DNA from: JBCDIQ01 sp039024295
GTDB taxonomy: Bacteria > Bacteroidota > Bacteroidia > J057
Assembly: GCA_039024295.1 (NCBI GenBank)
Contig: JBCDIQ010000275.1
Location: forward strand, 1-8,180
Reading direction: 5' to 3'
Length of the DNA stretch: 8,180 nt
Positions 7,219 through 8,180 of this stretch are shown in pieces (position 1 is the first letter of the stretch; each line of letters opens with the position of its first letter). The translations under genes were made by a program, and so were the position numbers. The notes beneath the pieces were generated by a model. It was given only the letters and a program-made list of their open reading frames with translations. It ran no database searches and had not been told where the DNA came from.

Positions 7219-7238
7219 CATTTCCAGATCTGGAAATG
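7219..7238. repeat. Perfect 20-bp palindrome downstream of the AraC-type gene
   Basis: CATTTCCAGATCTGGAAATG is its own reverse complement over all 20 bases, with no spacer. It lies 15 bp beyond the stop of the AraC-family gene. On the + strand it is followed within a few bases by a T-rich run (about 7244-7254); on the - strand no U tract follows. It could be a dimeric protein binding site or a transcript-end hairpin, though a hairpin with no spacer must open several central pairs to form a loop. Confidence 0.7.
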
Positions 7239-7253
7239 TCCTATTTCCTTTTT

Positions 7254-8180
7254 TCAGCCTTCCCCTCTCCAGTGTTCCTGCCGAAACTGTTCTGGCGTTG
7301 TGCCGGTGGCTTTTTTAAAATACTTCACAAAATAGGAGTCATCCTTAAATTGCAGGTCATCCACAATCTGTTTTACCGTGAGGTCAGAGTGCAGCAATAA
7401 TCGCTTTGTCTCTAGAATAATGCGTTCCTGAATCAGCTCAGTGGCAGTTTTGTTGAGGCTCTTTTTACAAATCTTCCCCAGGTTTCTGGGAGTCAGGTTC
7501 ATCATCTCTGCATAATCCTTGACATTTTTAGCTTCACGAAAATGGTGGTCAATCAAGGTTTCATAAGTGGAGACCTGATGGCTGACATAGGAACTGGCCG
7601 CAGGCCGGTCTTTGTCATAGAACCTGCTTAATTTTAACAGCAAAATTTCCAAGAAGGCTCGAATGATAGAAGCCTGATGAGGGGCAGGCCTGAGGTACTC
7701 CTGCCGAATGGATTCCAGCAATTGTACCACCTCCCGAAGACTTTGGTCCTTGAGTAATACCGTAGGATCATTGCTCATAGAGTGGTAAAACGGCAGGTCC
7801 CTCAACCTGTGAGGAGATCGATCTATTAAGAAGAAGTCCGGTTTAAAAAAAAGGGTATACCCACGGATATCAGGAGAAAGTTCCCAGGAATGCACCTGCC
7901 CAGGACTGAGGAAGAAAAAGCTTCCCGCCTGAAGTTTGTAGGTCACAAAATCAATGGTATGCCGACCAGTCCCGGCAGTGATCAGCAATAAGTTATAGAA
8001 ATCATGGCGGTGAGGCCGATTGGTAAACTTGAACCGATGGGCCAGCACCTCCAATAGTTGGAAGTCAAATCCAATAGGAGCAGGTTCCTCCTCATTCGGA
8101 TGAAAAGATTCTATGCAGTATACCGGAATCTCCTTGCTCACGTTGAATTCTCCGTTTAAATACAACTTAGCCACCGGCAA
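7254..8180 (-). CDS. AraC-family transcriptional regulator with N-terminal cupin domain, 5' end at or beyond window edge
   Basis: A DNA-binding activator-type regulator. Numbered from the TTG at 8178-8180 (308 aa), the ligand-sensing cupin/AraC_binding domain covers about 40-130, with RPHRHDFYNLLLITAGTGRH (55-74) and LSPGQVHSWEL (91-101). These carry the His-rich strand and the PGxxH pattern typical of this group. A helical linker follows. The AraC DNA-binding domain covers about 205-303, with a first helix-turn-helix at KDYAEMMNLTPRNLGKICKK (221-240) and a second at about 268-300, including the family signature around DDSYFVKYFKKATGTTPEQFR. The frame is open to the right edge, where the only candidate start is a TTG made of the last three bases, so a few N-terminal residues are probably missing. 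The stop is TGA at 7254-7256. Ligand and targets are unknown; its divergent neighbour, the usual place to look for a target, is outside the window. Confidence 0.9.
   Translation of the reverse strand: MPVAKLYLNGEFNVSKEIPVYCIESFHPNEEEPAPIGFDFQLLEVLAHRFKFTNRPHRHDFYNLLLITAGTGRHTIDFVTYKLQAGSFFFLSPGQVHSWELSPDIRGYTLFFKPDFFLIDRSPHRLRDLPFYHSMSNDPTVLLKDQSLREVVQLLESIRQEYLRPAPHQASIIRAFLEILLLKLSRFYDKDRPAASSYVSHQVSTYETLIDHHFREAKNVKDYAEMMNLTPRNLGKICKKSLNKTATELIQERIILETKRLLLHSDLTVKQIVDDLQFKDDSYFVKYFKKATGTTPEQFRQEHWRGEG

Noticed and set aside
7185..7400. A 71-codon open frame on the + strand overlapping the 3' end of the AraC-type gene.
   Set aside because: It lies mostly antisense to a clearly coding gene and its product resembles no family; a shadow frame.

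Overview
The window looks like chromosomal DNA of a member of the Bacteroidota, probably a free-living Cytophagales- or Saprospirales-type bacterium. Four things point there: a secreted protein with a type IX secretion (T9SS) C-terminal sorting domain preceded by the 'LPVTW-TSF' beta-sandwich module typical of this phylum; a large TPR-CHAT protein of the kind these genomes carry in many copies; starts without a clear Shine-Dalgarno sequence; and an intergenic hairpin repeat built round CCTTCGG/CCGAAGG. The species cannot be fixed from the sequence.

Layout. (1) 2-3139 (+): TPR-CHAT protease-like protein, its 5' end cut by the left window edge, with a C-terminal membrane segment. (2) 3240-4553 (+): T9SS-exported protein with a signal peptide, a carbohydrate-binding-like N-terminal domain, an FN3-like module and a type A sorting domain. 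(3) 4607-5743 (-): FAD-dependent oxidoreductase of the geranylgeranyl reductase family, convergent with gene 2 across a short gap holding a 14-bp tandem repeat. (4) 5793-6800 (+): outer-membrane beta-barrel of the LpxR (lipid A 3'-O-deacylase) family, divergent from gene 3 across about 50 bp that contain an inverted repeat. (5) 6801-7253: non-coding stretch with a mosaic of short hairpins and a C10 tract, a strong bidirectional terminator, an AT-rich part and a perfect 20-bp palindrome. (6) 7254-8180 (-): AraC-family regulator with an N-terminal cupin domain, its 5' end at or beyond the right window edge.

The genes do not form one obvious pathway. Genes 1, 2 and 4 are predicted to act in or beyond the cell envelope. 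Genes 3 and 4 share a control region and belong to lipid-acting families, so a shared envelope-lipid role is possible but unproven. The observations most worth a second look are the LpxR-like protein that seems to lack the family's catalytic histidine, the membrane-tailed TPR-CHAT protein, the hairpin-mosaic repeat at 6829-6990 and the 20-bp palindrome at 7219-7238. No CRISPR array, tRNA, rRNA, insertion sequence or clear defence operon was seen.
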